64,000 nucleotides of DNA from Omphalotus guepiniiformis (GCA_028554645.1 JAQOOI010000074.1:248001-312000), one strand, 5' to 3'; shown: positions 34,549 through 46,474, counted from the stretch's first letter. Numbers and translations: made by a program. The notes: generated by a model from the sequence alone, not told the origin.

Positions 34549-35692
34549 TCAATGATCATCATTCGTGTCTAGAGGTTCGTAACTGTGGGCATTAGTCCGT
34601 ATCGCGTCTTTCCGCACAGGAGCTGTCTGCTCTTGCTGTATAGGTATTGACACATTTGTATGGGCCTCGGACCCAAATGGATATAAACTTGGTTGGGAAT
34701 GGCGGCTAGGAAGGCTCACTGTGTCTGAGCGAGTGACCATATCTCGAGACGTGACGAAGGACATATGTGTGTGTGTGGATTCACTTGAGGCGGGTTGCGA
34801 TGCGGAGCCAACGCTCGTAGTTCTCGCCAACCAATTCAGTATCCGAATGTTCTTTGAAGGTGGAAGCATCTGGATAGTCGCGGGTTCCCTTAATGGAGGA
34901 GCTGGTTGTCCGCGAATCATCTCTGTGGATATATTTAGTGGCACTGGTAAGTATGAGTAGCATACTATGTATGTACTTACCGAGATGTCTCAAACGCTCT
35001 TCCGGTTGTGTTCTCACAATGGGTCTTCTTCGCCGCCGTCGTTGAATTATGACCCAGACCATCCAAAGTATGACTCCCAGAATCATACCTGCAAACAATC
35101 CTCCGATAATTAACCCTGCAAGTGTTCCCGGTGAGAGGCTCTTCGAATTGCTAATTGGTGCTGTAGTGGTACTTGCAGAAGGCGTTGCTGTCGCCGTAAT
35201 AGTCTCTACAGCGACAAAAGTGTTGGGCTCAATAACCGACAGATAGGGAATCGCGGTAGCACACGCGCACCAGTGATACGAGCTGATGAACTTGATGAAG
35301 AGACTTGCGTCGGCCGTTCAACGACAGAACTTGAAGTTGATGGAGTCGGCGTGTTTGTTGTAGAAACTATTATTGTGAGCCCACTTGACAATGACATGGC
35401 TTGAGCAGGGTATCTAGAATCTGTCGCTTGAGCCATGACAACTCTTACAAACGGAGTTTGAAGTTACGCACCAAGGGCTTGAGTGGATGGTGGTTGGGAG
35501 CAAAGGTATCTGAATGCCGTAGAACCTACAACCATGCTGTAAGTGTGAGAGGCTGTACATGTGCGATTGTCCACTGGGTCACGAATCAGCAGGTTACGTA
35601 CTTAGAGTTCGTTAATTGTTCGTCGAAGGGTTGAAGTTCCCGGGAGCGGACTTCCAAATCTATACCGGGAGCGAGGGGTACATAAGTTGAAT
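34549..35692 (-). CDS. Single-pass membrane protein (N-terminus unresolved)
   Basis: Supported exons: 35692-35602, 35536-35472, 35426-35271, 35205-34981, 34922-34549, about 303 residues. Order: an ectodomain fragment with Cys (RYLCSQPPSTQAL), a long Ser/Thr stalk (TTNTPTPSTSSSVV ... TATATPSASTTTAP) likely to be O-glycosylated, one membrane helix (LAGLIIGGLFAGMILGVILW), then a strongly basic stop-transfer segment (QRRRRRRP) and a polar cytosolic tail. This is the layout of fungal wall-stress-sensor-like or SKG6-type proteins, but I cannot assign one. A consistent upstream reading exists through 35755-35880, yet no signal peptide was found, so the true start lies somewhere before 36,200. The 34980-34923 intron also has a 37-nt alternative acceptor. 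Confidence 0.6.
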
Positions 35693-36994
35693 CTAAACAT
35701 TCGTCGAGCAATGAAAAAATGAAAGGCGTCTCCCAGGCGGGAGCTTTACGGAAGAGCGCTCGGAGGAACAATTTGTCGAAGCACCCAAAAGCTCCAGGCA
35801 TGTGGCCTAACGTGAGCGACGAATAACCATAGAGGATCAGATAGGAAAGGGATTCCGCGATGGGTTTTGGGGAATGTCTGGATCTGAGGCTCCGGTGTGT
35901 CCGATTTAGAGCAATCACTCTCTCGTCAACACGGGCACAGGCGAAGTTCGGAGCATTCGTGCGGTATCGAGGCTTCAGGAGAAAGGATAATTGTGATCAT
36001 GGATCTAGCATTAACGGGATTACTGACAGGCCAGCCGCCACAGCATAGTTGGGCACACCTCGTCATGGATGCCTCATAATGATCTTGTAGCCATTCTCGT
36101 CGAAGACTGCAAGCGTACTGGCCGAGTATTCAAATGATATTCAAGAAGGAATGCCAGAGTGGATAGAACGACTCACTCATTTATGACTCAGCATCCTGTC
36201 TTCTCTCAACAATTGGCTTGGGGTGCATTAGATATAACCTTGAGCACGAGCGTATTTCAAGAATGAAGCAGCCTGACTGCTTGTACTGTTTATGGGGCTT
36301 GAAGCGGTAGCATTTCTGGTACAACTCGTAAATGAGAATTTGACAATCTTGACACCGGGACACACGAGGGTTTTGTACGAGCACAACGAGCCAAGAATCA
36401 GGTGGGAGCATGCTTGCGTCGCTTTTCTTCCCTCTTGATGTGATTCCTTGCACGCCACGCATACGGCGCGCATGTTGTCCGGTAGAATCGGGGCAGCCGA
36501 CACGCTGTCTTCGATTCGTTGACTTATATAAAGCACTTATAGTAAGGATATTGACCCAGCTATACCGTGCCACGATATGGGTTGTACAGCCAACCGCGAA
36601 CGTACTGAAGTGTTCGAAACTCAACCATCAATGAATGTGTGAGAAATCTCATTGGGCGAGGCAAGAAACAGACAATCTCAGAATCTGCGGCACAGTCAAT
36701 CTCAACAATCATGAAAAGTGAATTAGACATCTTTGCTTGTCGCCTTGCATTGGATACCAAGCTACATGATCAAGAGATACAAGCCAGATTCATCAATAGG
36801 CGCTAGCAGAATGGGCGAGACGAGACAAGGCGAGGAGATGGAAAATGCACACAAAGCATTCCAGATTTACTTTTGCGAATGAAATGACATATGAGCATGG
36901 CCTATAGCATATGTATGGCATTGTGTTTGTTCGTGAAGTGAAGTCGGCCGTCAACATCTCTCTAGAAATCCAAGCACCCAAAAACACCAAATGT
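35693..36994. other. Unresolved 5' region of the membrane-protein gene
   Basis: Probably includes the missing first exons of the membrane protein on the minus strand. Coding-like pieces at 36181-36760 (Cys-containing, e.g. CVACKESHQ and CQDCQILIYELYQ) could not be joined with confidence. Confidence 0.35.
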
Positions 36995-37315
36995 TTAAAT
37001 GTTAAGCTTGGTCCTCCTCCAGTGCCGCCGCTTGGCGTTATACTGAAACAGATGTTCAGTCCAGAGATGGGATTATAGATCGGTATGCGCACCTGAATTT
37101 TGGTGTCTGTCTTCAGACGGAACCACTGAGGGATAGGCCTAGAGAATAACAGTTTCATTAGACTAGATCTCTACATGAATTCGAGATTTCGCACCTGTTC
37201 TGGCGGGAAGCCTTTGCCAGAATACGTTTTGTGCGGAAAGTCTTTTGAGAAGGCTAGATATAATAGAACCTAGAGTCAGTAAAACCAATGAGGCAAGCAG
37301 GACATTCCATACCAT
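36995..37315 (-). CDS. RPL39: Ribosomal protein eL39 (L39e)
   Basis: Exons: 37315-37313, 37253-37195, 37138-37093, 37042-36995; 51 residues, exactly the family length. eL39 sits in the exit tunnel of the large ribosomal subunit. The sequence is nearly identical to other eukaryotes: PSQKTFRTKRILAKASRQN, RPIPQWFRLKTDTKIQ and YNAKRRHWRRTKLNI. The first exon is the ATG codon alone, with the intron starting directly after it (ATG|GTATGG). The gene is so small and so interrupted that longer frames in the area hide it. It shares a 196-bp divergent promoter with the FKBP gene. Confidence 0.97.
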
Positions 37316-37511
37316 CGTAGGTGCGGGGTAGGATGAGAGTCTGTGGATGATGAAAAAATAAGGTTCAATAATGGCAACCACTGTACAGTTATTTATTCTT
37401 GTGTGTATCGGCTGACTTCGGCTATCCACGTGTGTACGTTCCCACGCATAATTTCTGTGACGTTGCAACTTGTTGCCAGCCTGAAAGAGCTTCAAAGTTC
37501 AGCTCACTGTC
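37316..37511. promoter_or_regulatory. Divergent promoter, eL39 and FKBP2
   Basis: Only 196 bp separate the two start codons. It includes a CCACGTGT (E-box-like) sequence near 37427. Confidence 0.5.
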
Positions 37512-38148
37512 ATGCAACTCTTCAACTGGTTCCTGTGTCTCCTCCTTGCTGTAGTTGCAAATGCAGTTGAACCAGTCACTGAACTCAAAATTGAAACCAC
37601 TTTCATGCCTGATGTGTGTACCGTGAAGGCTAAAACAGGAGATTCCATCAAAGTTCACTATGTAAGTCTTTTGAGCTCCTTGCAATCCCAAAAACAGGAT
37701 CCTAGCTGCCCCTCTATACTGGTACATTGCACTCCAACGGCAACAAGTTCGATTCCAGGTCAGTTGTACTCATATCAATTGATCGTTGCGGAAGTATTCA
37801 TATTCCTTCTTCAGTGTCGACCGTGGTCAACCTCTGCCTCTCAAGCGTACGTGTTCCCATTATACCTGTGTAGACATCTGATCTCATGAACATTTAATAG
37901 TTGGTGTTGGACAAGTGATCAAGGGATGGGACGAGGGTCTACAAGGGATGTGTGTTAAAGAGAAGCGTACTCTTACCATTCCCGCCGACATGGCTTACGG
38001 TACGCGCATCCCACAATCCTTTGATTTGAGATTGACCTTCAACGCAACCACAGGCCCCCGAGGATTTGGCAGTGTCATCCCTGCCAACTCTGCGCTTGTC
38101 TTCACCGTAGAGCTCATGGAATTGAACAACGTCAGAGATGAGCTGTAA
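37512..38148 (+). CDS. ER FKBP-type peptidyl-prolyl isomerase (FKBP2-like)
   Basis: Exons: 37512-37661, 37706-37758, 37815-37846, 37901-38148; 160 residues. It catalyses cis-trans isomerisation of prolyl bonds and helps folding in the secretory pathway. Seen: signal peptide (LFNWFLCLLLAVVANA), FKBP fold blocks KTGDSIKVHY, TGTLHSNGNKFDSSVDRG, GVGQVIKGWDEGLQGM, KRTLTIPADMAYG and IPANSALVFTVELMEL. The C-terminus is RDEL, a variant of the HDEL/KDEL retrieval signal, which supports ER residence. Relative to other FKBP2 proteins there is an insert of LPLY before TGTL, caused by the only AG available for the first intron, and an extra stretch after AYGTRIPQS. Both could be checked with cDNA. Confidence 0.88.
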
Positions 38149-38195
38149 ACCCACTCCGTATCGAGTACCAACGACAATGCGTGATTGGATTAATA

Positions 38196-40562
38196 TTATT
38201 GATCTTTCGAAGAATGTTTATCGTACACTTTGGTTCCTTGGCCCCACTTCCCAGCACCTTTGCCCCAGTCGTCACGTACACCCCAGATATGATGTTCGCG
38301 CACGCGCGGAGGGGGTCGCGTTTCGCGCCCGGCATCGCGACTTTCATAAGCTGCTTCGATCGCAAAGTCGTCCTCGTTCTGCGGAATTGAGTCTGATTTT
38401 ATCCCTGGACTCTGAGAACGGCTCTTCCATCGCCGTCGATCTAGAGTCGATTCCCATTTCCTCGACGCAAGTGGAATGGGATTCCATACTTCGTCCCGGT
38501 TGTACGAGGGACTAGTCATCTCATATAAACGAGAGAGTGCACGCTTGAAAGCGAATTGTTCGTCTTTGCCTGATCCAAATCGAATATCAATACTTCATTC
38601 ATGAATAAATAACCAGAGACATACCAGAGAAGATAGAGAGAGTATCCAGCGGCAAGACTCTTTCAGCGGGAGCCTGGGACATACTCGGCGAATCGTACGA
38701 CGACACATTTGGACGATAGTTATCTCCCGTCTCTGCTACTGACTCTGCCATCATGATATCAGCGTCATGCACGGTCGTTTGGGCAGCAATTTGTGATCCC
38801 GCGTCAGGGAAAAAAATTCCATCGGGAGAGGTCTCTGCTTGGATAATGACGCGACAACGTGCCTCGTATAGTGCGTCTATGAGGGAGATGAAGCGTCGGG
38901 CCTTATCCTTCGCTGAGAGCTTGATGATAGGCACTTCGTCCAGGATCACAGTGTTATATGTGGATGCAAGCGTTAAGTAGTCGGCAGGCCCAAGTTCCTA
39001 AAGTCGATTTGCGTCAGACGTGAATATCTGAGGAACGTGAAAGGCTTGTACCTCGCCACAAAGCTGATCAAAAGAATATCTACATATGCTCCCTGTGGAC
39101 CAAGGGACGTGCAAAGCACGCCCGAAGACTGACAGATTTACACTCTGAGGTTCTAGCGAAAGATGGTGAGCATACGTATCTAGAAAAAACATTTTACTCA
39201 CCGGAAGTGTGCCGCAAGAGTTTGTCCAGAGTAGTGTGAAACGCTTCCCCATCGCTCTTCAAAAACCACGTAGCCGGCAAACCCTCTATGGCAGTTTCTG
39301 CACGCACGATCCGCCAGTCCCGGTCCTCCTTGGCCTCTAGGTTGACCAGAGGACACCGAACCTTCAATGCTTCAACGAAAGGTTCAAGTCTATCTCTTTG
39401 CACTCCGTTCTTGTACAGATCCTCAGGCACCTTGTTCGAAGTGCCGACAACAACGCCTCCCATTCTCCAATACCACGATAGCACATCAGCCAAAAGGTTC
39501 GCGCTCGACACGTCCAAAAGCTGAATCTCGTCGAACACCAAAAGCCAATGATGTAGGATGAGTCTTTTGGCTACGACGTATGCGACAGGCGGATCAGAAA
39601 ATGCCCGAGATCGGTTAGCTAACTTTGGAACGAGTCTATCCAAGAAGGAGTGTCTCTTCCACTTTGAGTTGCTTGTGGACGTTGGCCCAGGGGAAGAATT
39701 ACCCGTACTAGACAATGCGGACATTCGCTCTCGTGTGACCTCCCAGACGGCGCGATAGAGTTCTAGTACCAACTCATTATAGTGTTTACGAGCTTTGTAT
39801 GGGGTAGGAAAGGCAGAAAGCCAAAGGTCGATAAGGAACGTCTTTCCTGAGCCAGGAGGGCCAATTAAAAGAAGCCCCTAAGAAAGCCAACGATAGTGGA
39901 CCAGGTCAGCTGGGCAAGAGGCTCGCACAGAAGCTAAATGCGTTAAAAACACACTTTGGGTGACTTCAGGGAAGCCAGTTCTTCAGCGTGTCCCTTGTAT
40001 GGTACGACCGCTGAAGGTTCGGGTTCATCCTTGGAAGAAGGAATCCACCATAGCGATTGGGATTCGGGCTCGCCATGTTCCGACTCCGAGTTGTTGCGAC
40101 TAGAATCAGCGGGTGTCCAGTAAGCGTACGATGAGAAGCTAACAGGCGTATAATCCTGCAACTCCCGTTGTAACCTCCTGAGCTATTGAAGGTCATCAGA
40201 TACATCAGAACTCATAGCTCGGCTCAGAGTAAAGAAGAGCACCTTCATTACAACCCTTACTTGATCCTCGTCATACTGTACGCGTCCGAGCGCGACTAAT
40301 CCACGATATCTTTCCAAAAGATCGATCTGCTGAGGGAGGAGTGTTGTAACATCCTTCTCTGGATCACGCCAACTAGAACTCGGCTTCGCAGAAAATAACC
40401 TCCGAGAGTAGTAAACCTGATAAAGGAGGTACAATTTGCGTTTATCATGCTTCATGGGAGCAACGGCCCCCTGCCATGGACGGACTCGTATCATATCTTG
40501 AACTTGATTATAGATTAAACTTCTACGTGGTACCGAAGCGGAGACAGATACGAGCGCGACAT
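38196..40562 (-). CDS. AFG1: AFG1-like mitochondrial AAA ATPase
   Basis: Exons: 40562-40527, 40416-40243, 40182-39955, 39877-39202, 39152-39052, 38997-38625, 38569-38196; 653 residues. AFG1/LACE1 is an inner-membrane-associated ATPase for quality control of respiratory-chain subunits (family knowledge). Seen: Arg-rich presequence (MSRSYLSPLRYHVYYSRRLF), Walker A GPPGSGKT (residues ~152-159), Walker B LLVFDEIQLLD, then GGVVVGTSNKVPEDLYKNG and LYEARCRVII, as in the family. An unspliced first intron with a start at ATGATACGAG is the alternative N-terminus. The C-terminal ~120 residues are a charged fungal extension. The 5' end and upstream DNA were copied into the downstream duplication. Divergent from reductase A. 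Confidence 0.9.
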
Positions 40563-41294
40563 GCTCTTGCTCTGGTAAGGATGTTGACAATGAGAATCAG
40601 ATCAAGAGGATGAGAAAATGGGAAGCGATCGAGATTAGACACTCGCCGGCAGGCATCGCGGCAAAGCCTGCTTTGGCTTGTACCTTCTCCGAGTCAGTTC
40701 TGCCTTTGAGTAGTTTTCAGGTCAGTTGTATTCGCAAGTTTTTGACGCTCGTTGCCTAAAATCACAACAAAGGAGACCTAATAGGTCGTATGATGATGCT
40801 ATTTGTCGCTGGTGTCTAAATCAATATGTCAAGTGACATGTAGAAATTGAACAGGGAAGTTGGAGCTATGTACTATGCGCAGCTTCAGCTGCTCTTCATC
40901 AAACGGCATGCACAAATTGTTTTCGTGGCACATGCCTTGATAGTCATCGAACATCAGGGGCGGATGCTGTGGCCAAAATCTTCGGAGTTCGGATTGGAAT
41001 CTGTAAACTGGACGACTGGTTCAAAAATCTCAACACGATTAGTTCAAGAATCAAATTCTCAAAGCGGTTACGTCGACTTCTCAACCGCGGCAGCAGGTCG
41101 GACCTCAGTATAGCGGATTGGAATCTAGAAACTGGCGATTGGTTCAAACGATTTGTAAGTCAACCCCAGCAGTTTGGTCAACCGGGGAGCTGAGTATAGC
41201 GCTGAAGTGATCAAAGATGTGGTGCTATATCCAGCCATCTTGCTTGGCAAATGGTAAGAACTACGAATGTGTGTTGAAAGGCCAGACCGAGCAG

Positions 41295-41301
41295 TATAAA
41301 G
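41295..41301 (+). promoter_or_regulatory. TATA box of reductase A
   Basis: TATAAAG, 57 bp upstream of the ATG; conserved in position in the duplicate. Confidence 0.65.
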
Positions 41302-41357
41302 GGCCGAATATCAGAAGTGACAGGTCGTCCTTACTTTCAGCTTATACTACTCCCAGA

Positions 41358-42696
41358 ATGACCCAGACTATATTTGTAGGTTGTCTTTTGCACACTTCTC
41401 TTCCGATATTGATGCTTGTCCTGCACAGGTAACCGGTGCCTCAGGCTTTGTAGGATCTCATGTGGCGAAACTTCTAATAGACGAAGGAGATATGATTCGA
41501 GTGTGAGTTGAGGTCAGTTATTAACTCTCTAATGTCGGACCATTCATAGTTCCACAGTGCTGCTCGTGGAGATAAAGCAAAGCACATAAGAGAGAACAGC
41601 AGTGCTTTCGGGGGAAAGCTTGAAGTCGTAGAAATCAAGAACATTTCCTCAGATGACTTTTCCGAGGCTTTGAAGGGCGTAGACGCAGTGATGCATGTCG
41701 CTTCACCATTGCCTGGCAAAATGGGACCAATCGAAACGATAGACGTATGTATCGCCGTCGAAAATAGGTGTCTTCTGATATTGAGACCGTGATTTTCAGG
41801 CAGCTGTTGGTGGTACTCTCAATATCATCAAGCAAGCTGAAAAGGCTGGCATCAAGCGGATAGTCATAACGGGTTCAATTGCAGCAGTCTTTAACGATAA
41901 TAACACATTTGGCAATTCCGGTGAGTAGTTGCGCTCTACTATCCGCAAGTTCAACTGGCTGATACTCCAGACTCTTGTGCAGACTGGAATCCCATTACTA
42001 AAGAAGCTGCAATCGCAAGTTGTTGTGATCTCAAAGTGTACCAGGCCTCCAAGAAGTATGCTGAATTAGCTGTGTGGGAATTCGCCGATGCACACCCAGA
42101 TATAGATATCACCATCCGTAAGGTTCTCCTCACACTCATTTGCTCTCTTTCTTATACTACAATCTCTAGTTTCCCCTCCCTGGGTATTCGGGCCCATTAT
42201 AAGGGAGTTCTATAGCGGCGCGTCAAAACCTGACCTCAACGCTTCAAATCAACACATATACAATCTCCTCAAGCCCGATGGCGATTATCCCCCTTTCCCC
42301 TTTTACATCGACGTTCGCGACCTTGCCAAAGCACACGTACTAGCTCTCAAAGCTCCTACCGAATCCACCGTCGGACGTAAACGTCTCATCATCGGTTCTC
42401 CCCACGGTCTAGTCTTCAAGAAGGCACTCGAGATTATTGCGGACAAGAGGCCTGAATTAAAATCTAGGCTGATCACAAAGGAACCTGTAACTTTCCCCTC
42501 TGGTGTATTGCCTTGTGATCTTGATAGGGTTGCTGGAGTATTGGATTTGAAGAGAGAAGAATTCTTGCCTTTCGAGAGGGTAAGGTTCTACTTCGTTTTC
42601 ATTTGAATGCGCTACTGATGATTATAATCGTTGTTTTAGACGTTGCTGGATACGGTTGATGATTACCTGGAACTAGAGAAGCACTGGACAAAGTGA
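41358..42696 (+). CDS. NAD(P)-dependent reductase (extended SDR, DFR/GRE2-like), copy A
   Basis: Exons: 41358-41375, 41429-41502, 41558-41744, 41800-41920, 41983-42117, 42170-42579, 42640-42696; 333 residues. Extended short-chain dehydrogenases of this group reduce carbonyls of flavonoid-like, diketone or aldehyde substrates with NADPH. Seen: Rossmann motif VTGASGFVGSHVA at the N-terminus, ITGSIAAVF with the catalytic Ser/Thr strand, and the YxxxK pair in YQASKKYAE, followed by SPPWVFGPI and FYIDVRDLAKAHVLAL. The acceptor of exon 5 has two in-frame options 12 nt apart; I used the one shared with copy B. Its promoter and structure are duplicated 2.5 kb downstream. Confidence 0.9.
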
Positions 42697-43062
42697 ATGT
42701 AATTTTGAAGCTTCTGTATAATATGAAGTGCGTGTTCCCGCCCGCCTATGACAGAATCGCAGTGCCTTAACGCTGTATAAGTAGCTCAGTGCAAATATTT
42801 TCTTCCACTGAGCCTTTTTACCTAATGCATGCAAGCTTGCTGAGATTGAGCATTCTAGAGAATGCTCCCAGCTTTAGGCGACCTGGAAGTCCATTCTCTT
42901 CTAAGTACATGAGAGTAGCCCCAGTTAGCCCAGGCTTCTCCTCGGCCATCGATCGATTTTTGCACCCAGAAGCCTGAGGAGTTGCGAATTTACACTTAAG
43001 GGCCACCTACGCAAACACCGATACCTCCAAGTATAAGTAGACAACATAAGTACAACGTTCCT
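42697..43062. other. Spacer between duplication units
   Basis: No gene seen; begins with the 3' flank of reductase A. Confidence 0.45.
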
Positions 43063-43180
43063 TGGAATCGTAGCATATCTTGTACTTCATTACAAATTAC
43101 TATGTGGTACCGAAGCCTGAAGGCGACGAGGATGAGAAAATTAACCTCATTATTCAAGACCGGAAGCGATCGAAAATTGG
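43063..43180 (-). pseudogene. Fragment of AFG1 5' end
   Basis: Resembles 40485-40640 (GTGGTACCGAAGC, GAGGATGAGAAAA and GGAAGCGATCGA are shared), i.e. the first AFG1 exon/intron and leader. The start codon context and frame are not kept. A by-product of the reductase duplication. Confidence 0.65.
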
Positions 43181-43825
43181 ACCAGACAGGCCACATGGCA
43201 GGCCGCGGCTGTACCCTGCTTTGACTCGTACTTCAGCGGCCGTACTTCAGTCTTCTGCTTTTTCTTTTTAGTTTGAAGGTTCGCAAGTTTTCGACGCTCG
43301 TTGCCATCACAAAAAATGGAGACCTCTGACCTACTGTAATACTGAACAGGTGGTGCGATTGGTCGCTGGTGTCTAACTATGTCAAGTGATGTCGGAATGA
43401 AACAGGAACTACTCTGCGCAGCTTCAGCTGCTCTTCCTCGAACAGCATCTTGGCACATGCTTTCATAGTCATGCTGTGGCCAAAATCTTCGAGAGTTCGG
43501 ATTGAAATCTATAAACTAGAAGATTGGCACATATATGGGTTTCAAATTCTCAAAACGATGAAGTTCAAATTCTCCAAACGGTTAGTAAGTCAACCCCAGG
43601 TCAACCCCAACAACCATGGCAGCAGGCTGGATCGAATATAGCGGAATAGAAATTGGCGATTGGTTCATATGTTTCAAATTCTTAAAACGATTTGTAAGTC
43701 AACCTCTTTCAGTGAGCTGAGTAAACAGCCGAGGTATGTAACGGATACAGCTCGCCAATCTTGCTTGTCAAAGGGTAAGAACAATGAATCCATGTGCATG
43801 TGTATTGAAAGGTAAGACCGAACAG

Positions 43826-43833
43826 TATAAAAG
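43826..43833 (+). promoter_or_regulatory. TATA box of reductase B
   Basis: TATAAAAG, 63 bp upstream of the ATG, in the position equivalent to copy A. Confidence 0.65.
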
Positions 43834-43895
43834 GCGCCGAATATCATAAGAAACAGGTCGTCCTTACTTTCAGCTTATACTCAAACACTCCCAGA

Positions 43896-45230
43896 ATGAC
43901 CCAGACTATTTTTGTAAGTTTTCTCTTGCACGCGTTTTCTTGCGATATTTAATTTGCTTGTCCTGCACAGGTAACCGGAGCCTCAGGCTTTGTTGGATCT
44001 CATGTGGCGAAGCTTCTATTAGACGAAGGATATCAAGTTCGAGCGTGAGTTGAGGTTCATCATAAATTGTCCAATCGAAACTCTTATGACTTAAAATAAC
44101 AGTGCTGCTCGTGGGGATAAAGCAAAGCATATAAGAGAGAACAGCGGCGCGTTCGGGGGAAAACTTGAAGTCATTGAAATCAAGAACATTATCTCGGATG
44201 ACTTGTCGGAGGCTTTAAAGGGTGTAGACGCAGTGTTGCATATTGCATCCCCACTTCCTGGTAATCTGGGCCCAAAGGAAACCATAGACGTGTGTATCTC
44301 TCACTCGTCGAGAAGGTATGTTCTGACGATATCGTGTTTTTGCAGGTGGCTATCGACGGTACCCTCAATGTCATCAAGCAGGCTGAGAAGGCTGGCATCA
44401 AGCGGATAGTCGTGACCGGTTCAGTCGCAGCAGTCGTAAACGACAAATTTACTTTTGGCAACTCCGGTGAGTACTCGTGCTTTGGCCAACGGTCAACTAG
44501 CTAATGGTCTGGCGCCTTGTGCAGATTGGAATCCCATTACTAAGGAAGCTGCAATCGCCAGTGGTAGCGATAGCGATGCGTACTGTGCCTCCAAGAAGTA
44601 TGCTGAATTAGCTGTATGGGAATTTGCCGACGCACATCCTGATATAGACATCACTACCAGTAGGTCCATCCCTACACTCATCTACTGACTTTCTTCTTAC
44701 ATATACATTTCTCAGTTTTACCGCCCTTTGTTTTTGGGCCCATCCTAAGGGAGTTTTTCAGTAGCGCATCGAAACCTGACTTCATTTCAAACAGCGTCTT
44801 ATACGATCTCCTTAAACCTGATGGCGATTATCCCCCTTTCCCCTTCTACATCGATGTTCGCGACGTCGCCAAAGCACATGTACTAGCCCTCAAAGCTCCC
44901 GCCGAATCTGTTGTCGGCCGTAAACGTCTCATCATCGGTTCGCCCCACGGTCTCGTATTCAAGGAGGTACTCGAGATCATTGCGGAGAAGAGGCCTGAAT
45001 TAAAATCTAGGCTGATCACAAAGGAACCTGTAACTTTCCCTTCTGGTGTAATGCCTTGTGATCTCGATAGGGTCGCTGAAGTGTTGGGTTTGAAGAGAGA
45101 AGATTTCTTGCCTTTCGAGAGGGTAAGGTTCTAATTAGTTTTCATTCGGATGCGCTGCTGATGATCATACCAGACGTTGCTGGATACGGTTGATGATTAC
45201 CTGGAGTTAGAAAAGCACTGGACAAAGTAA
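43896..45230 (+). CDS. NAD(P)-dependent reductase (extended SDR, DFR/GRE2-like), copy B
   Basis: Exons: 43896-43913, 43971-44044, 44103-44289, 44346-44466, 44525-44659, 44716-45122, 45174-45230; 332 residues. Every intron position and phase equals copy A, and only exon 6 is one codon shorter. Catalytic elements are kept: VTGASGFVGSHVA, VTGSVAAVV and YCASKKYAE. Differences cluster in the substrate-binding half, for example ILPPFVFGPILREF against SPPWVFGPIIREF, and SGSDSDA against SCCDLKV before the catalytic Tyr, so the two enzymes may differ in substrate. Both copies have open frames and intact splice sites, so both are probably functional. Confidence 0.9.
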
Positions 45231-45290
45231 ATGTAATCATGAATATCCTGTACTATGACACGAAGCGCGTGTCTCCGACGCGCCTGTAAC

Positions 45291-46474
45291 TGAAATTAAT
45301 CCATCGATCGAGTTTCGCAGCTAGGAGCCCGAGAAATAACCATCGGATTATACTTAACATAAATAAGAGCCCCCTCCTCACGCATTTTGCACAGTCTTGA
45401 ACATTTGGCGAATGGACCTGTTGTCGAAATAGGTATGTATGTATGTAAACTCAATGCGTACTTACAATCTAGTAAAATCTCCACTCTCCGTATTCACCTC
45501 CCAGGGGACGTTCGCCTACATACACGGGCCCCTGCAGGACCACTGCAGGACTCATCCTTCAATCCGGGTTAGACGCTAATGAACGTTAAATCCGTATCGC
45601 TCTCGTACTTACAGCGTTAGTACTTACATAAATAACATTCGGTGCCGCCAGTCAAGAGTCCGTCTTAGCGGCAAATTGCGATTCCGCTCTCCCTCCTGAA
45701 TATCTCGTACGAGCCGGAACATACTCACGGACAAACAGGCCTAGGAACGTACAGCGCAAGACATACATAGGATCACAGGAACTATGACAACGACGGACAG
45801 CGGACAGACAGACAGGAGACAGATAACGGGCGAACACTTGACGGAGAGCGAGGGAGCGACAGAAAGAGACAACAAAGGACAGAGTAAGACAGAGCGGAAT
45901 AAAACAGGTTTGCAAATATACATATGATACGTACCCATAGTAATACGTACACAACATAAGCATAAGAATGGTATGGTATGTATGTACTATGTACCTACAA
46001 GGGCAAGTAAAACGCGCAAAAATATATATATGATATGTATGTATGTACGTACCAAAAAGAAAAGAAAAAACACAATAAACAGAAGAATTCAATGAAAAAA
46101 AGGGTTTGAACAGCACAATTCCACGTTATACATCGACTTCTTTTGACTTTCGACTATTTCGACTTGTCAACTCCCTCCTACTCGTGCCTCGACTAATAAG
46201 GGAAGAGAAGGAAAGAAGGTATAACGCCAAAGAAACAGACAGGAACGTGAACAGACAGCGAAACAGAAACAAAGGGAGAGGGTTGATTCAAATTGGTATG
46301 TACAGAGAAATAGAGAAATAAGACGACAACCCTATATCCACCCAAAAAACAACAACACGCGCAAGTCCGAGCCGCTTCAAGAGCAATAGTCGACATTCCG
46401 ATTACGATGGAAAACGACGATGACCTATGGGTGGGTATGAGGGCAGGGGGTGGGTATCGCAACCACGCGTCGCA
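45291..46474. other. Intergenic, purine-rich on the plus strand, with short tandem repeats
   Basis: Contains (TATG)n runs near 45,430 and 46,040, and ACAGACAG-type repeats near 45,800. The minus strand, downstream of CCR4, is C/T rich and may be its long 3' UTR. No gene. Confidence 0.5.

Larger units (their letters stand above)
40485..42755. repeat. Segmental duplication, unit 1
   Basis: Contains the AFG1 5' end, the divergent promoter and reductase A. Matches 43063-45290 in the same orientation with many substitutions and small indels. Confidence 0.85.
43063..45290. repeat. Segmental duplication, unit 2
   Basis: Diverged direct copy of 40485-42755, with reductase B in place of A. Confidence 0.85.

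Noticed and set aside
45652..46116. 154-residue minus-strand frame with Cys/Tyr
   Set aside because: Lies in simple repeats (TATG, ACAG) downstream of CCR4; composition follows the repeats.
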